64,000 nucleotides of DNA from Colwellia sp. Arc7-D (GTDB lineage Bacteria > Pseudomonadota > Gammaproteobacteria > Enterobacterales > Alteromonadaceae), in NCBI RefSeq assembly GCF_003061515.1, contig NZ_CP028924.1, positions 1,054,001 through 1,118,000 of the forward strand. The letters are read 5' to 3'. Shown piece after piece: positions 29,415 to 39,063 of this stretch. The translations under genes and the position numbers were made by a program. Every line of letters starts with the position of its first letter. Position 1 is the stretch's first letter. The notes below the pieces were generated by a model. That model saw nothing but the letters and a program-made list of their open reading frames with translations, did not search any database and was not told the DNA's origin.

Positions 29415-30424
29415 TAGAAAATAAAGAAAAATACCAACAGCAAATTCTATTTGATAGTGTTGATGTTGATGACGGGCCAATTAAAGACAATACACCACAA
29501 ATTATTGTTAACGAACAAGACTGGGTTTGCGACGAACAAATAGAGAAAGTAGAAGACAATATCACTATCGAAACAGAAAAACCTAGCTGGCTATGGCGAA
29601 CGATAGGACTTGTGTTTATTACATTGGTCGGGGTTGAAGCTGTACAGTTTTTTGTTAATGGTTTCAGTCAATCACCAATTATTGCCAGTTTATATGCCAT
29701 ATTATTATCAGGTTTATTACTTGTTTGTGGCCGAACTGTTTGGCGAGAATTTGCGGGCCTTAGACAGTTTAAATACCAAGAGAACCTTCAACAGCAGGCT
29801 CAAAGTATTTTCAAAAAAGACTCGAATGTCGATGCCAAAAGCTTATGTGACAAAATTTCAAAGCGCTTACCTAGTGATTTATCTGAGTTTGATCATAGCT
29901 CGTGGCAAAAATTAAATCTTGAAGAGTATAGTGACGTAGAAATAATTCAGCTGTACGAGCGAAATGTATTATCTCAGGTAGATCAAAAAGCGTTAAAAGA
30001 AATTGCAAAATTTTCCTCTGAATCAGTAGTCTTGGTCGCACTAAGTCCCATTGCTATCATTGATATGCTGTTGATGTTGTGGCGAAATTTACGGTTGGTA
30101 AATAGAATTTCTGCGTTATATGGCTTGAAGTTGGGTTATTGGAGCCGCGTAAAACTCATTAAACAAGTTATTATCAATATGGCTTATGCTGGAGCAAGTG
30201 AGTTAGTTGCAGATTTAGGTGCCGATTTGTTAGGCGTAGAGCTATTAGGGAAATTATCAGCACGAATGGCACAAGGCTTAGGCGCAGGTATGTTAACGGC
30301 GCGATTAGGGCTTAAAGCAATGCATTTGTGTCGACCTATTCCCTTTTCTGATGATGCGCCAAAATTAGCGCATATACGTCAACAAGTTGTTAGCCAAGTG
30401 CAATCACTTGTCAATAAAAAATAA
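29411..30424 (+). CDS. ycjF: YcjF family membrane protein (DUF697/UPF0283)
   Basis: A 337-residue inner-membrane protein. The acidic N-terminus is followed by two membrane helices (about residues 68-105) and a helical C-terminal DUF697 domain with ALSPIAIIDMLLMLWRNLRLVNRISALYG. Family members sit beside ycjX in the psp-tyrR region of E. coli and relatives, as here. The function is unknown; a link to envelope stress is inferred from context and from heat-shock control in E. coli. Confidence 0.92.
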   Translation: MIENKEKYQQQILFDSVDVDDGPIKDNTPQIIVNEQDWVCDEQIEKVEDNITIETEKPSWLWRTIGLVFITLVGVEAVQFFVNGFSQSPIIASLYAILLSGLLLVCGRTVWREFAGLRQFKYQENLQQQAQSIFKKDSNVDAKSLCDKISKRLPSDLSEFDHSSWQKLNLEEYSDVEIIQLYERNVLSQVDQKALKEIAKFSSESVVLVALSPIAIIDMLLMLWRNLRLVNRISALYGLKLGYWSRVKLIKQVIINMAYAGASELVADLGADLLGVELLGKLSARMAQGLGAGMLTARLGLKAMHLCRPIPFSDDAPKLAHIRQQVVSQVQSLVNKK

Positions 30425-30470
30425 TTTAACTATTGAAATTTAAAGCTATTTTTATATTTGTACATTTGTA

Positions 30471-30488
30471 TGTAACACAAATGTTACA
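30471..30488 (+). promoter_or_regulatory. TyrR/PhhR box upstream of phhA
   Basis: TGTAAC, six bases, GTTACA: an 18-bp palindrome matching the TyrR box consensus (TGTAAA, N6, TTTACA) at 10 of 12 fixed positions. It lies about 145 bases before phhA. A tyrR gene follows the operon at 31895, so control of phhAB by the neighbouring TyrR is likely. Confidence 0.75.
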
Positions 30489-30574
30489 CATTTATTGTTC
30501 TGGTTAAAAAGTAGCCGCTTGCCAGGTAGTGCTTTTTCTACTGATGTTGCCTTACTATTGTGACAACTAAATTG

Positions 30575-30604
30575 TTTACATATCAAAACAAAATTAATTA
30601 TAAA
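30575..30604 (+). promoter_or_regulatory. Candidate phhA promoter
   Basis: TTTACA, 18-bp spacer, TATAAA, about 30 bases before the phhA ATG. The TyrR box lies roughly 87 bp upstream of the -35, a place suited to activation. Confidence 0.45.
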
Positions 30605-30633
30605 TTTGATATGAATAAAGTAAGGTTAAAAAA

Positions 30634-31434
30634 ATGGGGAAGGCAACTAAATACGTTTCAAAAGTTGCAGATGAACATGGCAATATTGCATGGACAACAG
30701 CAGAAAATGAAATTTGGCATGCATTAATTACTCGTCAGCTTTCAACAGTAAAAGACACAGCTTGTGATGAGTTTAATGAAGGATTAACTAAGCTTAACCT
30801 ACCACTTGATCGTATCCCACAATTAGGGGAAGTGAGTGAGGTTTTAAAAGCGACAACAGGATGGTGCTGTGAACCTGTGCCAGCCTTAATCGGTTTTGGT
30901 GAGTTTTTTAGATTATTATCAGAAAGAAAATTCCCTGTAGCTACATTTATTCGCTCACAAGAAGAGTTCGACTATTTACAAGAGCCCGATATATTTCATG
31001 AAATATATGGTCATTGTCCGTTGTTAACTAATGAGTCGTTTGCAAATTACACCCAAGCTTATGGCATGATGGGTTTAAATGCCTCGAAAGAAGACAGGGT
31101 GTTTTTAGCTCGACTTTATTGGTTTACTGTAGAGTTTGGCTTACTTAACACACCGAAAGGTTTACGCGTATACGGTGGAGGAATTTTGTCTTCACCTAGT
31201 GAAACTGAATATGCCTTGAACGATAAGTCAGTGGAAAGAAAACCACTAGATGTTCTAGATGTACTTCGCACTCAATATCGCATTGATATTATGCAACCGG
31301 TTTATTTTATGCTGACAAAAGTTAGCGATTTAGATGATATACGTAAATTAGAAGTAGAAGATATTATGGAATTAGTAGAGCAAGCTAAAAAAATTGGTCT
31401 ACATCCAGCTAAATTTGAATTAAAAGCAAGTTAA
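30634..31434 (+). CDS. phhA: Phenylalanine 4-monooxygenase
   Basis: PhhA hydroxylates phenylalanine to tyrosine using tetrahydropterin, Fe(II) and O2. The iron-binding block PDIFHEIYGHCPLLTNESFANYTQAYG holds the two His and the Glu ligand. The 266-residue length is that of the bacterial single-domain enzyme, without the animal ACT domain. It is followed by phhB (9-base gap), which recycles the pterin cofactor. Confidence 0.97.
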   Translation: MGKATKYVSKVADEHGNIAWTTAENEIWHALITRQLSTVKDTACDEFNEGLTKLNLPLDRIPQLGEVSEVLKATTGWCCEPVPALIGFGEFFRLLSERKFPVATFIRSQEEFDYLQEPDIFHEIYGHCPLLTNESFANYTQAYGMMGLNASKEDRVFLARLYWFTVEFGLLNTPKGLRVYGGGILSSPSETEYALNDKSVERKPLDVLDVLRTQYRIDIMQPVYFMLTKVSDLDDIRKLEVEDIMELVEQAKKIGLHPAKFELKAS

Positions 31435-31443
31435 GGAATATTT

Positions 31444-31782
31444 ATGAGTGGCGAATTATCAAATCAACAATGTGAAGCATGCCAAGTGGATGCTCCAAAA
31501 GTTAGCGACGATGAGTTAGCAAGTTTATTGTCTCAAATACCTGACTGGGTACCTGAAGTAAACAATGGCGTAATGATGTTAGAGCGAGTTTATAAATTCA
31601 AAAACTATAAGTTAGCTTGGGCTTTTTCAAATAAAGTTTCTGAATTAGCAGAAAAAGAATTTCATCATCCGGCCATTTTATTAGAGTGGGGCAAAGTAAA
31701 AGTTACTTGGTGGACTCATGCTATTAAAGGGCTGCATAAGAATGACTTTATCTGTGCAGCTAAAACTGACCAACTACTGTAA
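31444..31782 (+). CDS. phhB: Pterin-4a-carbinolamine dehydratase
   Basis: PhhB dehydrates 4a-hydroxytetrahydropterin formed by PhhA and so regenerates the cofactor. The 112 residues show the family block [23 protein letters not shown], with the active-site His pair and the later His, and the helix [12 protein letters not shown]. It is the second gene of the phhAB operon and ends before an intrinsic terminator. Confidence 0.96.
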   Translation: MSGELSNQQCEACQVDAPKVSDDELASLLSQIPDWVPEVNNGVMMLERVYKFKNYKLAWAFSNKVSELAEKEFHHPAILLEWGKVKVTWWTHAIKGLHKNDFICAAKTDQLL

Positions 31783-31805
31783 TGTTTGCTTACAACAATA
31801 ATACC

Positions 31806-31834
31806 AAGCCTCCTATCAATGGGGGCTTTTTTTT
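31806..31834 (+). terminator. Intrinsic terminator after phhB
   Basis: AAGCCTCC pairs with GGGGGCTT (one G-T pair) and eight T follow. It separates phhAB from tyrR, which therefore has its own promoter within the next 60 bases. Confidence 0.88.
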
Positions 31835-31894
31835 GTTGTAAAAATTAGTTTACAATAGCGCTATTATATTTTGATGTTTGCTTGAGGTTAATAA

Positions 31895-33445
31895 ATGCGT
31901 TTAGAAATTGGTTGCCATGACCGAGTAGGTATTGCGCAAAGTGTGTTGGCGATATTTGTTGAACGTGGGATTGACCTACGTGGTATCGAGCTTAAACAGC
32001 CGGGAAAAATTTTTATTAACATCCCTGATTTGGAGTTTTCAGAGTTACAAAGTTTTATGCCGCAATTACGTTTAATTGACGGAATTGTAGATGTTAAAAC
32101 AACACCTTATATGCCGTCAGAGCGTGAACGAAATGAATTTGAAACCTTAGTTAAAACTTTCCCTGATCCTTTTATATCTGTTGATAACAAAGGGCAAATA
32201 CGCGTGGTAAATAATATCGCGGCGCAAATAATGTGCGAATCGCTCGAACACATTATTGGAGAGCATGTTGGCCAGTGGCTAAAAGGGTTTAATTTCTCTC
32301 GCTGGCTTGATAGTGAAGAAGTGCTAGCTCAAACTCGCAGGGTTAAATTTCAAGACGACGATTTTGTTGCAGATATTATTCCTATTCACATTGCAGATGG
32401 CGATGAAAAGCAATTACTTGCTGGTGCAGTGATTATATTAAAATCTGAAGCTAGATTAGGTCAGCAAATTAGTGTTTTTAAAAAGGCTAATGAGAATGAC
32501 TTTAACGGCATTCAGTCTAATAGTAGCTCTATGCGTAAATTGATTCGTGAAGCCAAGCGCATGGCCTTACTTGACTCTTCAATGTTGATTGTTGGGGAAA
32601 CCGGGACTGGCAAAGAGTTATTAGCACGCGCTTGTCATGCTGCAAGTGACCGAACCGATAAACCTTTTATGACCTTGAGTTGTGCCGCATTACCTGACGA
32701 CGCGGCAGAAACTGAATTATTTGGCTCAGGTGCTGCAGGGCAAGTAAATAGTAAACGTGGTATTTTTGAGTCAGCCGATGGTGGCACCATATTTTTTGAT
32801 GAAGTAGGTGAAATGTCCGCCAAACTGCAAACAAAAGTGTTAAGGGTTATCCAAGATGGCACTTTTAGACGCATTGATGACGAAAAAGAAATTAAAGTTA
32901 ATGTACGTATTATAGGTTCGACAAATCGCGATTTACTTAACATGGTGTCTCTTGGTGAATTCAGAGAAGATTTATATTATCGCTTAAATGTTTTAGGCCT
33001 TAATATTCCATCTTTACGAGAGCGACGTTCTGATATCGTGCCTTTAGCGGAACTTTTTGTAACTAAATTTGGTCAACGTATTGGTAAGACTCATATTTCA
33101 TTCGATCCTGAGTGTTTGGAGTTTATTGAACACTACCCTTGGCCAGGTAATGTTAGGCAGCTTGAAAATGTGTTAATTCGGGCGGTATCTTTAATTGAAG
33201 GTAATATAATTATGACCTCACATTTACAGCTACCAGCATATACACGCGAACATGGTTATCTAGAGCAAGATTTTGAAGGCACATTAGATGCCGCTGTGAA
33301 AAATTTTGAAGCTGATTTACTGAGAAAGCTTTACCCGGCTTATCCTAGTACAAGACAATTAGCGAAAAAATTAGGACTGAGTCATACCGCGATTGCTAAT
33401 AAGTTACGTGATTATGATATCAACAAAAAAACGGTAAAAATTTAA
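31895..33445 (+). CDS. tyrR: Transcriptional regulator TyrR (aromatic amino acid control)
   Basis: TyrR senses tyrosine/phenylalanine and controls aromatic amino acid genes. The order is an N-terminal ACT domain (MRLEIGCHDRVGIAQ..), a PAS domain (about 80-190), an AAA+ domain with Walker A GETGTGKE, and a C-terminal HTH (TRQLAKKLGLSHTAIANKLRDY). The sigma-54 contact motif GAFTGA is replaced (FGSGAAGQVNSKRG), as in E. coli TyrR, which acts with sigma-70. The 516-residue length is normal. It lies next to phhAB, whose upstream region carries a TyrR box. Confidence 0.95.
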   Translation: MRLEIGCHDRVGIAQSVLAIFVERGIDLRGIELKQPGKIFINIPDLEFSELQSFMPQLRLIDGIVDVKTTPYMPSERERNEFETLVKTFPDPFISVDNKGQIRVVNNIAAQIMCESLEHIIGEHVGQWLKGFNFSRWLDSEEVLAQTRRVKFQDDDFVADIIPIHIADGDEKQLLAGAVIILKSEARLGQQISVFKKANENDFNGIQSNSSSMRKLIREAKRMALLDSSMLIVGETGTGKELLARACHAASDRTDKPFMTLSCAALPDDAAETELFGSGAAGQVNSKRGIFESADGGTIFFDEVGEMSAKLQTKVLRVIQDGTFRRIDDEKEIKVNVRIIGSTNRDLLNMVSLGEFREDLYYRLNVLGLNIPSLRERRSDIVPLAELFVTKFGQRIGKTHISFDPECLEFIEHYPWPGNVRQLENVLIRAVSLIEGNIIMTSHLQLPAYTREHGYLEQDFEGTLDAAVKNFEADLLRKLYPAYPSTRQLAKKLGLSHTAIANKLRDYDINKKTVKI

Positions 33446-33510
33446 CGTGATTCTGCCAATATTGTCTAGATTTATTATTGGCATTTCTCAAGGCTAATTG
33501 AGTATTATAA

Positions 33511-34152
33511 ATGAAATTATATGGTTATTGGCGCTCTTCTGCCGCATATAGAGTTCGAATTGCAATGCATCTTAAAGGACTGGCGTTTGAATCAATTCCA
33601 GTACATTTAGTCAAAGATGGTGGAGAACAGCACAAGGCTGCCTATACTGATTTAAACCCAACGCATTTAGTACCAACGCTTGTTGATGAAGATGTTACGC
33701 TTCATCAGTCAATGGCAATTATTGAGTATTTAGATGATAAATTTCCATCGGTAAGTGTTTACCCAAAAGATATTGTAGCTAAAGCTAAGGTAAAGGCACT
33801 TTCACTTGATATAGCTTGTGAAATGCACCCAGTTAACAACCTAAGGGTGCAACAATATTTAGTAAAAAGTTTTTCGTTACAAGAAAGTGATAAGCTGACT
33901 TGGAGCCATCATTGGATGAATGTTGGTTTTGTTGCAGTTGAAAAGCAATTGGAACTGAATGCCGGGCGTTATTGCTTTGGTGATTTTATAACGATGGCTG
34001 ATATTTGTTTAGTACCACAAGTATATAATGCTAATCGATTTAATCTTGATATGAGTGATTTTCCGAATATCTGCCGTGTTGTAGATAATTGTAATAAACA
34101 TCCCGCATTTATTGCTTCACTTCCTGAAAATCAGGAAGATGCACAGAAATAA
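33511..34152 (+). CDS. maiA: Maleylacetoacetate isomerase (zeta-class GST)
   Basis: This enzyme isomerises maleylacetoacetate to fumarylacetoacetate in tyrosine breakdown, with glutathione. The zeta-class segment is seen as YWRSSAAYRVRIAMHLKGL (the usual SSCS/SSAS is SSAA here), with HLVPTLVD, QSMAIIEYLD and the C-domain ITMADICLVPQVYNA. The 213-residue length fits. hmgA and fahA are not in the window, but a tyrosine-pathway role agrees with phhAB and tyrR next door. Confidence 0.92.
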   Translation: MKLYGYWRSSAAYRVRIAMHLKGLAFESIPVHLVKDGGEQHKAAYTDLNPTHLVPTLVDEDVTLHQSMAIIEYLDDKFPSVSVYPKDIVAKAKVKALSLDIACEMHPVNNLRVQQYLVKSFSLQESDKLTWSHHWMNVGFVAVEKQLELNAGRYCFGDFITMADICLVPQVYNANRFNLDMSDFPNICRVVDNCNKHPAFIASLPENQEDAQK

Positions 34153-34228
34153 ATAGGGTTATAATCAAGGGTATAACTTGGTAAATTCATTATTTATCAT
34201 TCACTTTTTTCAATAAACAAGGGTTAAT

Positions 34229-35089
34229 ATGTCAATTCAACATACAGAACAAAAACAAACGCCTTGGGCTGTTATTGCGATAATTATAGCCGCGATTATC
34301 GCCTTTGTTATTTATTATTATGTTATTGCTGGCGACGATAGCAGTGCTATTGAAGTCGCTTCTCCAGTTGCTATTACTGCAGTTCAAGAGCCTGTTGAAA
34401 TTATTGAAGCTGAGCCAGAGTTGCTTGAGCAAGACATTCTAACCGAGACAATTGAAGAAGATATCGCTGATATCGAACCTGAAATTAACTTACCTAAATT
34501 AGACGAAAGTGATAGCTGGTTTAGTACCAAATTACCTACCTTAACTTGGCGAAAAGAGTTACTTAAATTAGTGGTTACGGATGATATGATCCGTCGTTTC
34601 GTGGTATTTACTGATAACTTCAGTCAAGGTACTTTAGCTTATGAACACACACCACTAGTCATGCCAAACACTAAGTTTACGGCACTTGAACAAGAAACTG
34701 ATCAAGGCACAAAATTGCAATGGGATGAAAGTAGTGCTCGTCGCTTTAGTCTATATGTTGATCTTTTACGTTCAATGGATAGCGAAATGCTTGTGCAATG
34801 GTACATTGAGCTAAAACCACTTATTGACCAAGCATATGGAGAGTTAGGCTACCCTGATCAAGATTTTACTGACAAGCTGCATAACGCGATAACTAAAGTT
34901 TTAGACATGGAAATTCCTAAAACTCAACCAGAATTAGAACGACCAAGTGTTATGTATAAATACAAAGATGAGTCTTTAGAGTCATTAGATGATGCTGAAA
35001 AGCTATTACTAAGACTCGGCAAAGAAAATTTACTTGTTATTAAGTCAGTGATGCTAGAAATTAATGAAAAACTAGCTAGAGCACGTTAA
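34229..35089 (+). CDS. DUF3014 domain-containing membrane protein
   Basis: A 286-residue protein with one N-terminal membrane helix (about residues 13-32), an acidic Glu-rich linker (about 45-90), and a soluble domain with WRKELLKLVVTDDMIRRFVVFTDNFSQG and a C-terminal helical part (LLRLGKENLLVIKSVMLEIN). This layout matches DUF3014 proteins, which have no known function. It probably faces the periplasm. It follows maiA by 76 bases. Confidence 0.8.
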   Translation: MSIQHTEQKQTPWAVIAIIIAAIIAFVIYYYVIAGDDSSAIEVASPVAITAVQEPVEIIEAEPELLEQDILTETIEEDIADIEPEINLPKLDESDSWFSTKLPTLTWRKELLKLVVTDDMIRRFVVFTDNFSQGTLAYEHTPLVMPNTKFTALEQETDQGTKLQWDESSARRFSLYVDLLRSMDSEMLVQWYIELKPLIDQAYGELGYPDQDFTDKLHNAITKVLDMEIPKTQPELERPSVMYKYKDESLESLDDAEKLLLRLGKENLLVIKSVMLEINEKLARAR

Positions 35090-35106
35090 TCCTTGGTACG
35101 CAGTAA

Positions 35107-35700
35107 ATGAAAAAAATGATAATACCGACTGTACCCGAATGTATAGCAACCCGTAATTATGGTCTATTAAGCCGTTTTTCACGACAAGTAATGATGCGGT
35201 GTGGTTGGACAATTATTGGCGAATTACCTCAGCAACCTAAATTTATTCTTGCCGTTGCACCGCATACCTCAAATTGGGATTTTTTTGTCGGTATTGGGGT
35301 CATGTTTACATTAAACCTTAAAGTACGCTTTTTGGCGAAAGGAAGTCTATTTCGTTGGCCAATTAAATCCTTGTTAAACGGGATAGGGGGTATTGGTGTC
35401 GATCGTAATCATAGTCATGGGGTTGTGGGGCAAATTGTTGATGAGTTTAACTCCAACGAGAAATTCATTTTAGGTATTGCGCCAGAAGGGACTAGAAGCA
35501 AAACAGTAGAGTGGCGAACTGGTTTTTTACATATTGCTAAACAAGCTAATGTTCCTGTGGTACCCGTAAGTTTTGATTTCTTTAAAAAAGAAGTGAAATT
35601 TCACCACGCCGTTATTATTACCGGTGATATAAATCAAGAATTAGTAGAATTTAAGCAGGTATTTGCTAATGTTTGTGCAAAAAAACCACAAGCAGTTTAA
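35107..35700 (+). CDS. Lysophospholipid/1-acylglycerol acyltransferase family protein
   Basis: A 197-residue PlsC-type acyltransferase. The catalytic HX4D motif is HTSNWD, and the second block is IAPEGTRSK. There is no clear membrane helix except a weak one near GVMFTLNL. Members of this short family are often annotated as glycerol acyltransferase; the acceptor lipid is unknown. It lies 17 bases after the DUF3014 gene, so they may be co-transcribed. Confidence 0.85.
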   Translation: MKKMIIPTVPECIATRNYGLLSRFSRQVMMRCGWTIIGELPQQPKFILAVAPHTSNWDFFVGIGVMFTLNLKVRFLAKGSLFRWPIKSLLNGIGGIGVDRNHSHGVVGQIVDEFNSNEKFILGIAPEGTRSKTVEWRTGFLHIAKQANVPVVPVSFDFFKKEVKFHHAVIITGDINQELVEFKQVFANVCAKKPQAV

Positions 35701-35716
35701 TTTTATTAACTAGGGC

Positions 35717-35745
35717 TTGCAACCAAGCTATTGTTTAGCGATAAT
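35717..35745 (+). promoter_or_regulatory. Promoter of the 4.5S RNA gene
   Basis: TTGCAA (35717-35722), a 17-bp spacer and GATAAT (35740-35745), then a GC-rich discriminator (TCGCGCCGCG). Transcription would start near 35752, about 30 nt before the mature RNA, which fits the processed 5' leader of this RNA. Confidence 0.75.
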
Positions 35746-35782
35746 TCGCGCCGCGTTGAAGAGTTTGTTTTGACGCTACTAT

Positions 35783-35896
35783 GGTGACCCTTTTGGTCCC
35801 TCCGCAATGATACTCTGTGAACTCGGCCAGGTCCGGAAGGAAGCAACCGCAGCAGACGACTCATGTGCCGGAGTGTGGCTATTAGGGTTGCCACCC
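35783..35896 (+). ncRNA. ffs: Signal recognition particle 4.5S RNA
   Basis: The conserved SRP domain IV tip GGTCAGGTCCGGAAGGAAGCA is seen almost unchanged (GCCAGGTCCGGAAGGAAGC), with its partner arm and the closing pairing of GGTGACCC with GGGTTGCCACC. The length of 114 nt matches E. coli 4.5S RNA. It binds Ffh and targets membrane proteins to FtsY and the translocon. The ends are set by pairing and may be off by a few bases. A T-rich stretch follows. Confidence 0.95.
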
Positions 35897-36070
35897 AATC
35901 TTCTTTTAAATCAGTTATCTACAAAAAATTCTAATGCTTCACTATTGCTAGCGTTTATTTACAGTATGTTGCTTCATACTCCCGACTAAAACTCTTTATC
36001 TTCAGTACCCTCAATGCCGTAATGACCTTCATTACTAGCAGAATAAATATGTTGGCGTTAGTTTAATGGC

Positions 36071-36763
36071 TTATTTTGGGCAAGGCGCTCCAGCATCTAT
36101 CCATACTCCTACTGCTCTGACGAAGTCTTGGTGTTGTCCCGGAGCTTTTTCTCTTCCTGGGCCAGGTGACCAACTCCATGCTACAAGTGGATCAAGTTTT
36201 GCGTGGTGTTCATGAAACTCTTTTTTGAACGTTACAAGGTCATCTTTACCACCACGTTGAGCTAAATGGCTGCTGTTGTGTTCAGGATCAAGCCACTTGT
36301 TACATAATTGCTCAACAGTGATCCCTTCAGGAATAATCATGTTTTGCTGTGGCATATGCCATACAAACCCTGGCATCGCTGGTGCTATATTACCTGGGGG
36401 CATACCTTTTTTATCACCATTACTATGTTGATGACAAGAAGCACAGCTTAATACAACACCGGGTACCTGTTTGAATGTCTCGCCATCTTTAAATAGCACA
36501 ACATTATTAGCAACAGTAATGTTCATCGGGTGAGGGCGACGGTTGTCGCCAACCGTTGGATAAAAACTACCTTCTTTATCAACAACACCATGACAATTTT
36601 TGCAGCGCGGGTGGGTTGCAACTTGGTGCATATATTCAATGGCAGTTGCTGCCGTAGGTTTGTCGATAAACGCTTGATAAGGGTCATTTGCTAAGGCTGA
36701 TACTGAGATGCCCGTTATGCTTAACACTAAGGCGCTAACACTGGCTTTAATTAACCTGCTCAT
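36071..36763 (-). CDS. Periplasmic diheme cytochrome c
   Basis: A 230-residue protein with an N-terminal signal peptide ending near ALAND and two CXXCH heme sites (CKNCH at about residue 54 and CASCH at about 107). It overlaps the stop of the molybdenum hydroxylase large subunit by 4 bases and so probably takes electrons from it. Maturation would need the Ccm system, part of which is encoded at 12811-17272. The exact cytochrome family is not recognised. Confidence 0.85.
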   Translation of the reverse strand: MSRLIKASVSALVLSITGISVSALANDPYQAFIDKPTAATAIEYMHQVATHPRCKNCHGVVDKEGSFYPTVGDNRRPHPMNITVANNVVLFKDGETFKQVPGVVLSCASCHQHSNGDKKGMPPGNIAPAMPGFVWHMPQQNMIIPEGITVEQLCNKWLDPEHNSSHLAQRGGKDDLVTFKKEFHEHHAKLDPLVAWSWSPGPGREKAPGQHQDFVRAVGVWIDAGAPCPK

Positions 36764-39063
36764 GCTGTGTCCCCTTGTTTTTGTTCAATCATGGCTTTTA
36801 CAACCGGTGGAGTCATTGGCAATGACTTGAGTCTGAGCCCTATGGCGTTAAAAATTGCGTTACCAATTGCAGGAGCAACTACTGTAGTGCCTGGTTCCCC
36901 AAGACCGACGGGAAATTCATCACTTTCCACAAACGAAATATCCATATCGGGTACGTCTTTCATACGCAATGGAAAGTAGTTATGTAAATTGCTACTTGTT
37001 ACTTGTCCGTTTTTAAATTCGGTACCTTCATGCAGAGCTAGACTGACACCCCATAGCAAAGAGCCTTCTAATTGCGCCAGCGCACCGTCCGGATGCACAA
37101 CAACACCACAATCAACAACACAGGTCAGTTTTATTACTGTCACCTTGCCTGATTCAGGGTGTACTTCAATATGTGCAGCTAATGCAACCCAAGTGGGCAT
37201 AGACCGCTCTTGACCAAAGCTTAATGCGATACCTATACCTTGGTTTTTAGGCAGAGTTTGTTGGGTATCTACTTTTTTAGTTAATTCGTTCAAAACATTT
37301 TTTAAACGGTTAGCGCCACCGACTGAATGAGGTGCACTACCAGATTGTCGTCCCTGAGCATCAAGTAAAGCGAGTCTAAACTCTGCAGGATCTTGTCCGC
37401 TTTTATGGGCGAGTTCATCCATGAATGATTCAACGCTCCATTGGATCCAACCTGGTCCTACTGATCTTAACCAGCCGGGAACAAATGTTTTTTGTGCTAG
37501 ATCATTGTTATAAACTAGCACTTTGTGGTTCGGCAATGAGTACCAGTGATCTGAACCGCTTGCAGAAAGCATATCAATTTTTTTCTTACCATCTTTACTT
37601 GGCGCTAAAAATCCTGCTGCCATCGCTTTAGTTGGCCAACCTGAGGTAAATCTGTGCTCAATGCCAATAACCTCATTGTCGTCATTAAGTGTGGCACTTA
37701 AATTACTGACACTAGGCGAGCGAGGTTGATCGAAATGAGCGTCATCTTCACGGGTAAATACCATTTTTACCGGTTTACCTATGGCTTTTGCCGCCAATAC
37801 TGCTGGGATCATGTAGTCGCCAAATAATCGTCTACCGAATCCACCGCCTAAGTAATATTGATGAATAATAACTTGTGAGTCATCTACTTCAAGAGCTTTC
37901 GCGACTGCTGGGAGCGTAAGTGATTGCCATTGATTACCACTATGGACGTGCCATACACCCTCTTTAAATTCAACAACTGCGTTGACTGGCTCAAGCTGAA
38001 AATGCATTGCGCTAGAAGTTGTATAAGTCGAGTCGAATTGACTAGCTGCACTTTCTTGCGCGGTAGCGGTATTGCCGACATCAACTAGCAATGCGCCTGC
38101 CTCTTGATCTGCAATTAAAGCTTTACCGCGATTTTGTATATCAGCTTCAGAAATACTCAAAGCATCGTTGTGAAGGTAGCTGACCTTTATTTTATCAACT
38201 GCTTGAACAGCAGCGGGGTAATTATCAGCAAAAACGACAACCCAGCCCTCAAGCCAACCGCTTGGGTCTGATAATTCCTTGTAACCTTGATAACCAGTAA
38301 TTTTTTTAGCGTTACTGTCATCAACGGATTCAACTTTATTTCCGTATCGCGATGGCGGCACTACAGGACGTGCGAAAATCATACCCGGCACTTCAACATC
38401 AATACCGTAAACCGCAGTACCATTAACTTTAGGTGGTATATCTAAGGCTTGACTTTGTTTACCTATAATCGTGTGATGTTTGCGTGACTTGATAGCATAG
38501 TTTTTAAGCTCGTCAGCAGAAACTGTTTTATTAAATTGTTGTGTTTTAATCAACTCAGCGAAGCTGATGCGTTGCTGACCACAAACGACAAAGCCATTTT
38601 CTGCGTGGCAATCTGCTATTGATTTATTTAACGCTTTTGCGCCAGCTTCAATGAGAATGGCTCTGCCAGCAGCACCTGCGCGTGATAATGGCTCATAACT
38701 TTGAAATACTGACCAAGAGCCACCTGTAACCATGTAACCCCATTTTGGATTGGTGTTTACATGCTCAATAATAACGTCATTCCAGTCTGCCCCTAGTTCC
38801 TCAGCAACAATTTTAGCTAATGCAGTACCTACATGCTGACCCATTTCGGCGCGTGCGATATTAACCTTAATAACGCCGTTTTGATCTATTTCATACCAAA
38901 CTGTTGGAGAAAAATTCTTGTCAGTTAGCATTTTGTTAACTGATGATTGCTGAGCAAGTAGTGATGGTGCAAAAGCTACCATGAAAGCGGCACCTACTGA
39001 ACCAATCAGTAGGTTGCGTCGAGAAAGGTCGATGTTGTCTTTACCTTTATCTGAGATGCTCAT
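36760..39063 (-). CDS. Molybdopterin-binding subunit of an isoquinoline 1-oxidoreductase-like hydroxylase
   Basis: A 767-residue xanthine-dehydrogenase-superfamily subunit. A twin-arginine signal ([15 protein letters not shown]) sends it to the periplasm. Molybdenum-cofactor segments are seen ([23 protein letters not shown]) and the catalytic Glu lies in VGLGEPGTT. The gene order 2Fe-2S subunit, large subunit, cytochrome c is that of IorAB-type aldehyde or N-heterocycle dehydrogenases. The substrate cannot be told from sequence. The start overlaps the stop of the 2Fe-2S subunit gene by 4 bases. Confidence 0.88.
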   Translation of the reverse strand: MSISDKGKDNIDLSRRNLLIGSVGAAFMVAFAPSLLAQQSSVNKMLTDKNFSPTVWYEIDQNGVIKVNIARAEMGQHVGTALAKIVAEELGADWNDVIIEHVNTNPKWGYMVTGGSWSVFQSYEPLSRAGAAGRAILIEAGAKALNKSIADCHAENGFVVCGQQRISFAELIKTQQFNKTVSADELKNYAIKSRKHHTIIGKQSQALDIPPKVNGTAVYGIDVEVPGMIFARPVVPPSRYGNKVESVDDSNAKKITGYQGYKELSDPSGWLEGWVVVFADNYPAAVQAVDKIKVSYLHNDALSISEADIQNRGKALIADQEAGALLVDVGNTATAQESAASQFDSTYTTSSAMHFQLEPVNAVVEFKEGVWHVHSGNQWQSLTLPAVAKALEVDDSQVIIHQYYLGGGFGRRLFGDYMIPAVLAAKAIGKPVKMVFTREDDAHFDQPRSPSVSNLSATLNDDNEVIGIEHRFTSGWPTKAMAAGFLAPSKDGKKKIDMLSASGSDHWYSLPNHKVLVYNNDLAQKTFVPGWLRSVGPGWIQWSVESFMDELAHKSGQDPAEFRLALLDAQGRQSGSAPHSVGGANRLKNVLNELTKKVDTQQTLPKNQGIGIALSFGQERSMPTWVALAAHIEVHPESGKVTVIKLTCVVDCGVVVHPDGALAQLEGSLLWGVSLALHEGTEFKNGQVTSSNLHNYFPLRMKDVPDMDISFVESDEFPVGLGEPGTTVVAPAIGNAIFNAIGLRLKSLPMTPPVVKAMIEQKQGDTA

